NCBI GenBank assembly: GCA_029202485.1
Contig: CP119313.1
Location: forward strand, 2,418,001 to 2,482,000
Length of the DNA: 64,000 nt
Direction of reading: 5' to 3'
Source: Candidatus Pedobacter colombiensis
GTDB taxonomy: Bacteria; Bacteroidota; Bacteroidia; Sphingobacteriales; Sphingobacteriaceae
The notes below the pieces were generated by a model. That model did not search any database. It worked only from the letters and a program-made list of their open reading frames with translations, and had not been told where the DNA came from. Shown in pieces: positions 34,906 to 43,501 of this stretch. The stretch's first letter is position 1, and each line of letters begins with the position of its first letter. A program made the translations under genes and the position numbers.

Positions 34906-35901
34906 ATGCTAAATCAAGAAAACATATTGGTATTTGGTGAACTGCTGTTGCGGTTCAGTTCTACTGAAGATCAATTTATTTCTAAGAATCACACTGTTTC
35001 TTTATTTCCCGGCGGCTCAGAAGCAAATGTTTCTGCCTCATTAGGTCAATGGAATATTCCATGTGCTTATGTAAGTTGTATACCGGACAATGCGTTAGCG
35101 AATAACGCCCTTCAGGCTTTACAGGAATTGGGGGTAAATACTACGAAAACAATATTACAAGGTAATAGACTAGGACTTTATTTTTTGCTTTCTGCTAATG
35201 GCTTGACCAGTGGAGAAGTGGTTTATGACAGAAAATTCTCTTCATTTAGCAGCCTTACACCTGGAACAATTGATTGGGAAAAGGTGCTGGAAGGCCAGAC
35301 CTGGTTGCATTGGACCGCATTAACTCCTGCGCTGAACGAAAATATGGCAGCTGTTTGTAAAGAAGGGCTTATAGCTGCAAGAAAAAAAGGACTAAAAATA
35401 TCGGTAGACTTAAACTACAGAAGCAGATTATGGGATTATGGAAAGCAACCTATTGATGTAATGCCGGAGTTGGTTCAGTATTGCGATGTAATTATGGGTA
35501 ATATCTGGGCTGTAAATAAAATGCTTGGTATCCCTGTCGATGAAAAATTGGACCGTCAAACATCTGCTGAAGATTATGCTATACACGCAAATGCATCGGC
35601 TCAGGCAGTTTTCAGCCAGTTTCCGCAGTGCAAGCACATTGCCAATACTTTCCGTTTTATGGATAATCCAAAGCATAATCTATTTTATGGAACTTACCAT
35701 ACACCTAACAGCAATTATATTTCTTCGATATTCGAGACAAATGAAGTTGTAGATAGAATTGGTAGTGGTGATGCTTTTATGGCCGGTTTAATTTATGGAT
35801 TAACTACCAGCAACGATGGACAGGAGATTATAGATAAGGCAACCGCATCAGGTTATAAAAAGCTTTTTGTAAAAGGCGATTTTGGCGATGGCGCTATTTA
35901 A
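34906..35901 (+). CDS. kdgK: 2-keto-3-deoxygluconate kinase (PfkB family)
   Basis: The 331-residue PfkB kinase has the N-terminal substrate motif FPGGSEANVSASLGQW and the C-terminal catalytic motif VDRIGSGDAFMAGL with the base Asp. Its position next to KDPG aldolase and opposite uxuA supports KDG as substrate, giving KDPG. The ATG at 34906 (MLNQENILVFGE) was chosen over an upstream TTG at 34864. Confidence 0.88.
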   Translation: MLNQENILVFGELLLRFSSTEDQFISKNHTVSLFPGGSEANVSASLGQWNIPCAYVSCIPDNALANNALQALQELGVNTTKTILQGNRLGLYFLLSANGLTSGEVVYDRKFSSFSSLTPGTIDWEKVLEGQTWLHWTALTPALNENMAAVCKEGLIAARKKGLKISVDLNYRSRLWDYGKQPIDVMPELVQYCDVIMGNIWAVNKMLGIPVDEKLDRQTSAEDYAIHANASAQAVFSQFPQCKHIANTFRFMDNPKHNLFYGTYHTPNSNYISSIFETNEVVDRIGSGDAFMAGLIYGLTTSNDGQEIIDKATASGYKKLFVKGDFGDGAI

Positions 35902-35943
35902 AAAAGTAACAACAGATTGTAACGATAAAATAATCATATACAG

Positions 35944-36594
35944 ATGAAAACAGAAACAAACCCTTTAAAAGTTATTCAGGATTATCCAGTTATCCCCGTT
36001 TATTATGATGAAGATGCTCAAACCTGTATAGAAGTATTAAAGGCGAGTTATGCCGGTGGTATTCGTGTGTTTGAATTTACAAACAGAGGTTCGAAAGCGC
36101 CCGAGAATTTTAAAGCATTATTAGATTATAGAAACGAGCACCTTGCTGATATGAAGCTTGGCATAGGTACCATAAAAACTGTAGCTCAAGCTGAAGCATA
36201 TATCGAACTGGGTGCTGATTTTATTGTTAGTCCGATTGTAAGAGCTGATCTTGCTGAAATAACAGCTCTACATAATATATTATGGGTTCCGGGATGTATG
36301 ACGCCTACTGAAATAAATCTTGCTGAAGAGCTTGGGGCACCATTGGTAAAACTTTTCCCAGGTGACACTTTAGGCATAGGCTTTTTAAAAGCAATTAAAC
36401 CCCTATTCCCTAATCTTAAATTTATGCCTACTGGTGGAGTTGATGTGAACAAGGAAAATATAGACAATTGGTTAAATGCAGGTGTTACTGCTTTAGGTTT
36501 TGGTTCTAAATTATTTCAGCAACCGGAAAATGCTAAAGATTATAACTGGCTAACAGAGCGTTGCCAGTTATTGATTAAATTAGTTAAGGGCTAA
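35944..36594 (+). CDS. eda: KDPG / 4-hydroxy-2-oxoglutarate aldolase
   Basis: The 216-residue class I aldolase has the family's start (VIPVYYDED), the Glu region GGIRVFEFTNRG and the Schiff-base Lys in LVKLFPGDTLG, followed by the phosphate-binding PTGGV. It splits KDPG to pyruvate and glyceraldehyde 3-phosphate. It follows kdgK by 42 bp and completes the Entner-Doudoroff end of uronate breakdown. Confidence 0.93.
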   Translation: MKTETNPLKVIQDYPVIPVYYDEDAQTCIEVLKASYAGGIRVFEFTNRGSKAPENFKALLDYRNEHLADMKLGIGTIKTVAQAEAYIELGADFIVSPIVRADLAEITALHNILWVPGCMTPTEINLAEELGAPLVKLFPGDTLGIGFLKAIKPLFPNLKFMPTGGVDVNKENIDNWLNAGVTALGFGSKLFQQPENAKDYNWLTERCQLLIKLVKG

Positions 36595-36610
36595 GTGTAT
36601 AATATTTATA

Positions 36611-36660
36611 AAGTTTAAAGAACCATTATCAGCGATTAGCCGAATGGGTTCTTTAAACTT
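36611..36660. terminator. Bidirectional terminator between eda and the XRE regulator
   Basis: AAGTTTAAAGAACC (36611-36624) and GGTTCTTTAAACTT (36647-36660) form a perfect 14-bp stem, with ATT/AAT extending it across a bulge. The genes on both sides converge on it. Confidence 0.75.
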
Positions 36661-36675
36661 ATTGAAAGGCGTTAA

Positions 36676-37005
36676 TTACTTTTTTTGATCGTCTCTATCA
36701 TAGAGATCTATCAATTTACTTTGCAGTCGGATCACAGAATTTTCTAACGTGGTGATCTTCTCCTTTAATTGCTGAACAATCTGCTCCTGTTCGCTAGCTC
36801 CCTCTTCCCCAATATCAAGGAATTCCCTAAGGGTTAAACCATGAACCTTCGCTATTTGATTTATTCTGCTAAAGTTGGGATCTGTGATACCTGTTTCTAG
36901 TTTTGAATACGCCGGGATTGAGATCTCCAATTGGTCTGCCATTGCCTTTTGGTTAACTCCCATTTTCTGACGTAAGATCCTAAATTTTTCACCTAAAGTT
37001 TTCAT
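36676..37005 (-). CDS. XRE-family helix-turn-helix regulator
   Basis: The 109-residue protein has a Cro/CI-type helix-turn-helix (residues 6-62: RQKMGVNQKAMADQLEISIP, then YSKLETGITDPNF) and a C-terminal coiled coil (EQIVQQLKEKITTLENSVIR) that probably dimerises it. Its target is unknown. Confidence 0.88.
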   Translation of the reverse strand: MKTLGEKFRILRQKMGVNQKAMADQLEISIPAYSKLETGITDPNFSRINQIAKVHGLTLREFLDIGEEGASEQEQIVQQLKEKITTLENSVIRLQSKLIDLYDRDDQKK

Positions 37006-37189
37006 AATTTACGAAGTATATCTTTGTGAACTTTTTAACATAATAAAATTAAGAATTATTTAATAAAATATTGTAATATTCTTATAATATTGTGAAATAA
37101 AATACGAAATTCTATTTCACAGATTAAACAATTACCTAATAATAATTTAGGAATGAAGCCAAGATAAAGAAGACCAGTATGTCTAAAAG

Positions 37190-37399
37190 CTATTTTTTAG
37201 CTTGTCTGAAGATAAAAGATGCCATTATTATGGCTACCGAAAGCCCGGAAAGCCCCGGAAAAGAGATAAACAAAAATAGTAGACCTGAAACTGCACACAA
37301 TGCAATAATAAATAGAAAGCCCTGTAAAAAAGTATCCATCTTAAATGCTGCGATAAGTGCAAACAGGACAAACGTAATTGCCAGAATATTTATAAACAT
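37190..37399 (-). CDS. Small two-helix membrane protein
   Basis: The 69-residue protein has two or three hydrophobic segments (INILAITFVLFALIAAF, FLFIIALCAVSGLLFLFIS and LSVAIIMASFIF) and a basic end (RQAKK). The overlapping plus-strand frame has a poorer composition, so the minus strand was chosen. The start is the ATG at 37399, and a TTG two codons earlier is possible. An inverted ATATGCA repeat spans the start. The function is unknown. Confidence 0.6.
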   Translation of the reverse strand: MFINILAITFVLFALIAAFKMDTFLQGFLFIIALCAVSGLLFLFISFPGLSGLSVAIIMASFIFRQAKK

Positions 37400-37472
37400 A
37401 TGCAAATATGCATATTCAATGTTAAGTTAATGTTAACATAGTTGTTTTTTGATGTTTTGTGAATAAATAACA

Positions 37473-37504
37473 AAAGCCCTGTGCAGCTTTGCATACAGGG
37501 CTTT
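37473..37504 (-). terminator. Intrinsic terminator after the GH109-like gene
   Basis: AAAGCCCTGT (37473-37482) and ACAGGGCTTT (37495-37504) form a 10-bp stem, with GCTTTTGTT following on the minus strand. Confidence 0.8.
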
Positions 37505-37546
37505 GTTTACAATAAAGGAAGAAATTATAGACGATGCTAAATGCGG

Positions 37547-38902
37547 TTAATATTCGTCATTTAAAGCAAAGACCGGCTTTCTAGACATCCATTTCCCACT
37601 AGTAAAATCAGGGAAATCAATTGTTTCATTTCCCATTTCTATAGATTGTTCGCTCAAGGGAGTAATGGCACTCCAGGCAGCAGCATCATATACATCAAGT
37701 GGTGTTGATTCATTACGCTTTACAGCTTCAATAAAGGCATGGATTACGAAGAAGTCCATACCACCGTGCCCGGCACCTTCAGCATCACTGCCATATTTTT
37801 TCCATAAAGGATGATCATATTTTTCCAGCCATTTATCCTGGTTATCCCATTGATGTGGCTTGCTCACTCCTTCTACATAAACACTTTTGTTTATATCCAT
37901 CCAAAGTCCTTTTGTACCTTGAACTCTAAAGCCTAAAGAATATGGTCTTGGAAGATTTGTATCATGTTGCAGAATTATTGTTTCTCCATTTGCGCAGTCA
38001 ATCGTAGTGGTTACAATATCTCCCAGCCGGAAATTCACTTTAGCATTGGGATGATTTTCACCACCTTTATCCACTATATAGTTATGTAATCCCCTGGATT
38101 TTGTTGCAAATGAATTCAGTTTAAGAAATCTATTTCCTCTATTGATATTAATGCAATTGGCGACTGGTCCTATACCATGTGTTGGATAAAGATCTCCATT
38201 ACGGTGCACCGAATGATTTGTTCTCCATCTTGCTTCAGAGAAGCCCTTTTCATTAAATTCAACTCCACCACCATATGGTTTTATGCCATCATTAAATTTA
38301 ACCTCTCTCAAATCGTGTTGGTATCCACCTTGCAGGTGAAGAATTTCACCAAATACCCCCTGTCTAACCATATTTAGCGCTGCAAGTACATCTCTGCGAT
38401 AACAAACATTTTCAAGCATCATTACGTGTGCATCATGTTTTTCAGCTGCATGAACCACATCCCAATGATCTTGAAGTGTAATACCCAAGATAACTTCAGT
38501 AGCTACATACTTAAGTCCTGACTCAATAGATTTAATAATCATTTCTTTATGCCATTCCCAGGGAGTAGATATCACTACTGCTTGCAACCCTTTAGTAGTT
38601 TCGAGCATTTTTTTCCAGGCATAATTGTCTCCCGTAAAAATTTTTGGCATCGGCTTGCCGCTTTTAGCGATCATCGCTTTTGCACTGGCAAGCATACGGT
38701 CATCTATATCACATATAGCAACAAGATCCACATCTGATCTCTTTAATAATAGATTTAAATGGTTTTGACCACGTAAACCCACTCCTATCATTGCTATTTT
38801 AACTTTATCTGCCCCGGTACTGGCAAATAAAGAACCTCCTGGTAAAACTGTTGCAGCAGCAGCCGTAATGCTACTGTTCTTAACAAATTCTCTTCTGTTC
38901 AT
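37547..38902 (-). CDS. Exported Gfo/Idh/MocA protein, GH109-like
   Basis: The 451-residue protein starts with a twin-arginine signal (MNRREFVKNSSITAAAATVL) and has an NAD-binding Rossmann fold (KIAMIGVGLRGQNHLNLLL), an ATEVILGIT block, then GGYQHDLREVKFNDG and HGIGPVANCI. These features match exported GH109 proteins, NAD-dependent alpha-N-acetylgalactosaminidases folded before Tat export. Glycosidase activity is probable but not proven. It faces a LacI regulator across a perfect LacI-type palindrome and may be co-regulated with the sugar 1-kinase candidate at 40218. Confidence 0.85.
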   Translation of the reverse strand: MNRREFVKNSSITAAAATVLPGGSLFASTGADKVKIAMIGVGLRGQNHLNLLLKRSDVDLVAICDIDDRMLASAKAMIAKSGKPMPKIFTGDNYAWKKMLETTKGLQAVVISTPWEWHKEMIIKSIESGLKYVATEVILGITLQDHWDVVHAAEKHDAHVMMLENVCYRRDVLAALNMVRQGVFGEILHLQGGYQHDLREVKFNDGIKPYGGGVEFNEKGFSEARWRTNHSVHRNGDLYPTHGIGPVANCININRGNRFLKLNSFATKSRGLHNYIVDKGGENHPNAKVNFRLGDIVTTTIDCANGETIILQHDTNLPRPYSLGFRVQGTKGLWMDINKSVYVEGVSKPHQWDNQDKWLEKYDHPLWKKYGSDAEGAGHGGMDFFVIHAFIEAVKRNESTPLDVYDAAAWSAITPLSEQSIEMGNETIDFPDFTSGKWMSRKPVFALNDEY

Positions 38903-39020
38903 ATAGTTTAGTTCATTTTATGTGTTCGGTTAGTACCCATCTCAGTCATTCTTACTGAATAAGATTTCCAAGTTATAGAACTATCCACTTAACCTAATCA
39001 ATAAATATCCAAAAAAAACA

Positions 39021-39036
39021 CACAAACGTTTGCGTG
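39021..39036. promoter_or_regulatory. LacI operator candidate upstream of LacI regulator 2 and the GH109-like gene
   Basis: CACAAACGTTTGCGTG is palindromic about a central CG (AAACGTTT core) and lies between divergent genes. The same GCAAACGTTTGC-type core recurs at 40148-40159. Confidence 0.7.
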
Positions 39037-39118
39037 ACTTCGGTGTGCTTTCCGCCTAAAAGTAGGAACTGATTGCAGTTTTTTATTAAAATGTTAAAGT
39101 TTATTTTAATATTTGAAA

Positions 39119-40141
39119 ATGATGTCGGATAAACCAACCACGATTAAAGAGATTGCCAAGATACTTAAGATATCAGTTTCTACCGTATCAAGAGCATTGA
39201 ATGACCATTCGAGCATCGGTTTAACTACAAAAATTCGTGTCAAAAAACTTGCTGCAGAACTTAATTATGAGCCAAATCAAAGGGCTATACAATTTTTACA
39301 TGGCAAATCATTTGTAATAGGTGTAATACTGCCAGAATTGTCCGAGTCCTTCTTCTCTGCAGCGATAAGTGGAATTGAAGATATTGCCTATAAAAGGAAT
39401 TATACCGTTTTACTCGCACAATCTCATGATGATGCAGAGCGGGAGAAACTCCTTGTAGCAAAAATGAGAACCCAACGTGTTGATGGCTTATTGGTTTCTG
39501 TAGCCAAAACTACCAGTACTTACGAGCATTTTGACGTTTTTAGAAAATTAAATATCCCTATTGTATTTTTTGACCGCATCCCTCCTATTAAAGATATACA
39601 CTATGTAAGTTCCAATCTGGAAACCGGTACTTTTGAGGCTGTAAATTTTCTTTTAAAAAAAGGACATCGCACCATTGGCATGATTAATGGGCCAGGCACT
39701 CTTGTGGCTAGTCATGAAAGAAAAGAGGGTTACATAAGGGCAATGACTGCAAACCGATTAAAGTTTGATCCTTCACTCATTGTAAGTTGCGATTTGTCGG
39801 AAGATGGTACAATTAAGGCAATGGACACCTTGTTAAACCATAGGCGAAAACCTTCTGCTATAGTTACTTTTAACGATTATGTAGCTCTGTTTGCAATGCG
39901 TTATGCTAAATCTCTTCAACTTACCGAGATCGATTTTGTGAGCTATGCAAACCTTCCCATCATCAATTATATGGAGCATACACCAATAGCTTCAGTTGAA
40001 CAGTTCCCATATAAACAAGGTAAAAAAGCTGCTGATATATTGATAGATCTGATTAATAAACCAAAAAATGAATCCGGTTCAGATCAGGCTTATTTTAATG
40101 TTGTGGTAGAATCAGACTTGGTTTTAAGTAAGCGTAAATAA
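39119..40141 (+). CDS. LacI-family regulator 2
   Basis: The 340-residue protein has a LacI helix-turn-helix (TIKEIAKILKISVSTVSRAL) and hinge and a sugar-sensing domain with IVFFDRIPP. The ATG at 39119 was preferred to a TTG at 39113. Palindromes with an AAACGTTT core flank the gene on both sides, so it probably controls itself, the divergent GH109-like gene and the downstream kinase. Confidence 0.9.
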   Translation: MMSDKPTTIKEIAKILKISVSTVSRALNDHSSIGLTTKIRVKKLAAELNYEPNQRAIQFLHGKSFVIGVILPELSESFFSAAISGIEDIAYKRNYTVLLAQSHDDAEREKLLVAKMRTQRVDGLLVSVAKTTSTYEHFDVFRKLNIPIVFFDRIPPIKDIHYVSSNLETGTFEAVNFLLKKGHRTIGMINGPGTLVASHERKEGYIRAMTANRLKFDPSLIVSCDLSEDGTIKAMDTLLNHRRKPSAIVTFNDYVALFAMRYAKSLQLTEIDFVSYANLPIINYMEHTPIASVEQFPYKQGKKAADILIDLINKPKNESGSDQAYFNVVVESDLVLSKRK

Positions 40142-40147
40142 TTTCGC

Positions 40148-40159
40148 GCAAACGTTTGC
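40148..40159. promoter_or_regulatory. LacI operator candidate upstream of the sugar kinase gene
   Basis: GCAAACGTTTGC is a perfect 12-bp palindrome 58 bp in front of the kinase ATG and 7 bp after the regulator's stop. Confidence 0.7.
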
Positions 40160-40217
40160 ACGTCTTTTTAGCTACTTAAATATTTAAGTTTGGTTTATCA
40201 ACTAGTATACAAAGCAC

Positions 40218-41255
40218 ATGTTCGAGAATATTTTAAGTGTCTACGGTTTTGATTCCGATAAAACAAGCGTTCAGTCATTTGGTGATGGCTTGATTAACCA
40301 TACCTGGAAAGTTCATATAGACCACAAAAACTACATATTACAGAAAGTAAATAACGAGGTGTTTAAGCAGCCTTCGGATATTGATGAGAACCTTACTTTG
40401 CTCAGAGATTATTTGAGCAAGGAAAATCCTGAGTATCTTTTCATTTCCCCTGTTAAAGCAACAAATGGCCAAACATTAATACATAATGAGCACGGATATT
40501 ATAGGTTATTTCCTTTTGTTGAGGGCTCCACCTCCCTTAATGTACTAAAAAATGAGGAAGAAGCTTACGAAGCTGCAAAACAATTTGGAAGATTTTCTAA
40601 AATTCTAGCAGAGTTTAAAGCTGAGGATCTAAACATTACCATTCCAAATTTTCACAATCTGATATTAAGATATGATCAATTTACTGTAGCCTGCGAACAG
40701 GCATCACCGGAAAGATTAGCAAAAGCGGCTGATTCCATTAAATTTATTAAAGATCATCAGCAGATTGTAAGTACATATCGCGAAATTATAAATAATAAAA
40801 ATATTCCCTTAAGGGTAATACACCACGATACAAAAATCAACAATGTATTGTTTAACAACCAAAAAAAGGGTTTGTGTGTGATTGATCTGGATACGGTAAT
40901 GCCTGGCTATTTTATTAGCGATGTAGGTGATATGATGCGAACTTATTTATGCGAAGCCAGTGAAGAAGAAACAGACTTAAATAAGATTAGTATTAGAAAA
41001 CCATTCTTTAAAGCTATATATAAAGGCTACATGGAAGAAATGGAGTCGGTATTGACAGCTGAAGAGCAACGCTATTTTACCTATGCAGGTAAATTTATAA
41101 TCTATATGCAAGCCATTCGTTTTTTGTCAGATTATCTGCAAAATGATATCTATTATGGAGCTAAATATGAGGGACATAATTTTAATAGAGCAATGAACCA
41201 AATCGTCTTATTAAAGGAGTATCTTAAAGCAGAGAATGAATTGATGAATCTATAA
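40218..41255 (+). CDS. APH-fold sugar kinase, NahK-like
   Basis: The 345-residue protein has the aminoglycoside-phosphotransferase fold: a nucleotide-binding N-lobe (SFGDGLINHTWKV), the catalytic loop VIHHDTKINNVLF (HxD-x4-N) and the metal-binding Asp in CVIDLDTVMPGY. It resembles N-acetylhexosamine 1-kinase (NahK) more than antibiotic kinases. Its link through LacI operators to a GH109-like gene supports phosphorylation of released N-acetylgalactosamine or a related sugar. The substrate assignment is an inference. Confidence 0.8.
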   Translation: MFENILSVYGFDSDKTSVQSFGDGLINHTWKVHIDHKNYILQKVNNEVFKQPSDIDENLTLLRDYLSKENPEYLFISPVKATNGQTLIHNEHGYYRLFPFVEGSTSLNVLKNEEEAYEAAKQFGRFSKILAEFKAEDLNITIPNFHNLILRYDQFTVACEQASPERLAKAADSIKFIKDHQQIVSTYREIINNKNIPLRVIHHDTKINNVLFNNQKKGLCVIDLDTVMPGYFISDVGDMMRTYLCEASEEETDLNKISIRKPFFKAIYKGYMEEMESVLTAEEQRYFTYAGKFIIYMQAIRFLSDYLQNDIYYGAKYEGHNFNRAMNQIVLLKEYLKAENELMNL

Positions 41256-41316
41256 TCTTCAAGTTCTTTAGATTGTATTGAAATTTGTTTAATTTACAGA
41301 CATATATACAGAATTT

Positions 41317-41769
41317 ATGTATGCATCTAAACTTAGACTTACGCTCCACTGGTTACTTTTTATTACAGGATTTTATCTTTGTTGGGGTTTTGCTTACCTG
41401 ATTTTGGCCAGATTTGCTATAGCTCAATTCAACAGATTTAAGCAGAATAATGCAAATGAATGGTCACAGCTAACGTCAACTGACCTTTTTTGGTATGCCA
41501 TGTTCATTTTCGGAGTTGCTGTAGCAATTTTTGTAATTAAAATATTTATCAAATATGCCCCTAATCGAAAAGTGGCAATATTGATTTATGCTTCATTAAT
41601 TATTTTGTCAGTTTTAGTGTTGGTTGACAAACTTTTAGAAACCACAACTTTTTTCAATATTCTTCCTCATATCTTCATTAATATAGCTTTCCTGGTGCCT
41701 ATAATTATAATGTTTTTTAAAGCTCCTGAAAAGATCACCGATCAAGAAGCAGATCAGGATGATGAATAA
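41317..41769 (+). CDS. Predicted four-helix membrane protein, unknown
   Basis: The 150-residue protein has four hydrophobic segments (about residues 9-32, 57-77, 87-103 and 113-133) and an acidic tail (ITDQEADQDDE). I do not recognise a family. It follows the kinase gene by 61 bp on the same strand and ends at a strong terminator, so it may be the last gene of that unit. Confidence 0.7.
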   Translation: MYASKLRLTLHWLLFITGFYLCWGFAYLILARFAIAQFNRFKQNNANEWSQLTSTDLFWYAMFIFGVAVAIFVIKIFIKYAPNRKVAILIYASLIILSVLVLVDKLLETTTFFNILPHIFINIAFLVPIIIMFFKAPEKITDQEADQDDE

Positions 41770-41782
41770 TTTATGCACAAAA

Positions 41783-41832
41783 AACGCTGTTCTATTTGTA
41801 CACCTGTTAAGGTATACAAATAGAACAGCGTT
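41783..41832. terminator. Bidirectional terminator with a perfect 18-bp stem
   Basis: AACGCTGTTCTATTTGTA (41783-41800) and TACAAATAGAACAGCGTT (41815-41832) pair without mismatch between two convergent genes. Confidence 0.85.
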
Positions 41833-41841
41833 GAATATGAA

Positions 41842-43467
41842 TTAGAAAAGGTATTTAGTGCTCAGGAAATTAGAACTGTTACTATCTACGATTTCATTGA
41901 TCAAGTGTTTGTTACTTTCATTCAGCTTTGTGGCTACCAATGACCTGATAGAGAATGAACGTAAGGCATCTACAACAGATAGTGTCCCCTCAGCACTGTC
42001 CTTTCTACCTGTAAACGGAAATACATCCGGTCCACGCTGACATTGACAGTTGATGTTAACCCTACTTACCTGGTTAACCAAAGGATCAATCAAGGCTGCG
42101 ACTTCTTCGTCATCATCACTAAAAACACTTACCTGTTGTCCGTGAGTAGACTCAATTAAGTATTGAATTGGTTCTTCCAGGTCATCAAATGCAATTACTG
42201 GTATTATTGGTCCGAATTGCTCTTCAGTATACAATTTCATTTCTTTATTAACCGGGTAAACGATTGCCGGATAAACAAAAGATTCTACTGTTTCACCACC
42301 ATTTTCATTAATTACTTTAGCACCATGCGCTATAGCATCATCGATGCAATCTTTAAGATAAGCTGGCTTTTGAGGCTCTGGTAGCGGAGTTAAAGCAACC
42401 CCTTCTTCCCATGGCATTCCAAACTTAAGTTTGGCTACAGCAGCCGAAAGTTCTTTTAAAAATACATCGGCAAGACTACGGTGAATGAAAATGATTTTAA
42501 GGGCTGTACACCTTTGTCCGTTAAATGATAAAGAACCTAAAACAGTTTCCTGTACCGCTAATTTAATATCAGCTTTTGCAGTTATAATGGCTGCGTTTTT
42601 GGCATCAAGACCAAGTATGGCACGTAACCTGTTTACTTTAGGGTGCAGCTTTTTAAGTTCGTTGGCAACCTTACTTGAACCGATTAAGGTTAACACATTA
42701 ATCTTACCGGATTTCATCAAATCAGGAATGATCTTATTTCCGCGACCATAAATGGTATTTACCACTCCTTTAGGGAAACAATCTCTAAATGCTTCCAATA
42801 AAGGGTAGTGTAATAACGTACCATGTTTTGGTGGTTTAAATAACAAGGTATTCCCCATTATAAGTGCTGGAATCAATGTAGTAAAGGTCTCATTTAAAGG
42901 ATAATTAAATGGCCCCATACAAAGTACTACTCCAAGTGGCGAACGTCTGATTTGCGCAACAATTCCTTGCTCTATGCTAAACTTTGAGGATTGTCTATCC
43001 AGATCTTTTAATGCATCAATAGTTGCATAAATATATTCAACTGTACGGTCAAACTCCTTAACAGAATCTGCATACGACTTACCTATTTCCCACATCAGCA
43101 ATTTTACTACAATTGCCTTCTTTTCAATAATCTTATGCGTGAACTGCTCTACACAATGAATACGGTTTGCCACACTCATGGTAGGCCATTCTCCTCTCCC
43201 ATTATCATAAGCTGCAACAGCCGCATCAAGTGCTTCGCTGGCCTCCTTTTCACTACATAATGGATAAGTACCGATTACCTTTCGCTTTAAACCGTTCTCG
43301 GTTCTTATACAAATTGGCGACAATACTTCATGCACATCCCCATTCCAGGGACGCATTTCTCCATTGCTTAAGTACTCCCGCTGGTGCACTTCTTCTGCTA
43401 ATTTAAATTCTTGTGGAATATGGTTCTCTTCCACAAAAATCGCATCAAGCTGATCTTTTAAAAACAT
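41842..43467 (-). CDS. gapN: NADP-dependent non-phosphorylating glyceraldehyde-3-phosphate dehydrogenase (GapN-like ALDH)
   Basis: The 541-residue aldehyde dehydrogenase has the family blocks CMGPFNYPLNETF, IGSSKVANEL, the catalytic Cys in FNGQRCTALK, and a C-terminal PFTGRKDS. It resembles the GapN/ALDH11 group, which oxidises glyceraldehyde 3-phosphate straight to 3-phosphoglycerate with NADP. The segment expected to read LGLEAKN in this group reads LGLDAKN here. It lies 34 bp downstream of a hexuronate-type transporter, which fits removal of the glyceraldehyde 3-phosphate made by KDPG aldolase. Confidence 0.8.
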   Translation of the reverse strand: MFLKDQLDAIFVEENHIPQEFKLAEEVHQREYLSNGEMRPWNGDVHEVLSPICIRTENGLKRKVIGTYPLCSEKEASEALDAAVAAYDNGRGEWPTMSVANRIHCVEQFTHKIIEKKAIVVKLLMWEIGKSYADSVKEFDRTVEYIYATIDALKDLDRQSSKFSIEQGIVAQIRRSPLGVVLCMGPFNYPLNETFTTLIPALIMGNTLLFKPPKHGTLLHYPLLEAFRDCFPKGVVNTIYGRGNKIIPDLMKSGKINVLTLIGSSKVANELKKLHPKVNRLRAILGLDAKNAAIITAKADIKLAVQETVLGSLSFNGQRCTALKIIFIHRSLADVFLKELSAAVAKLKFGMPWEEGVALTPLPEPQKPAYLKDCIDDAIAHGAKVINENGGETVESFVYPAIVYPVNKEMKLYTEEQFGPIIPVIAFDDLEEPIQYLIESTHGQQVSVFSDDDEEVAALIDPLVNQVSRVNINCQCQRGPDVFPFTGRKDSAEGTLSVVDALRSFSIRSLVATKLNESNKHLINEIVDSNSSNFLSTKYLF

Positions 43468-43501
43468 TTAGGTAATTTAATTTAGGTATAATTTATTGTG
43501 G

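Noticed and set aside
37179..37430. Plus-strand 83-codon frame opposite the small membrane protein
   Set aside because: It is polar, lacks a recognisable pattern and lies antisense to a better hydrophobic two-helix frame.
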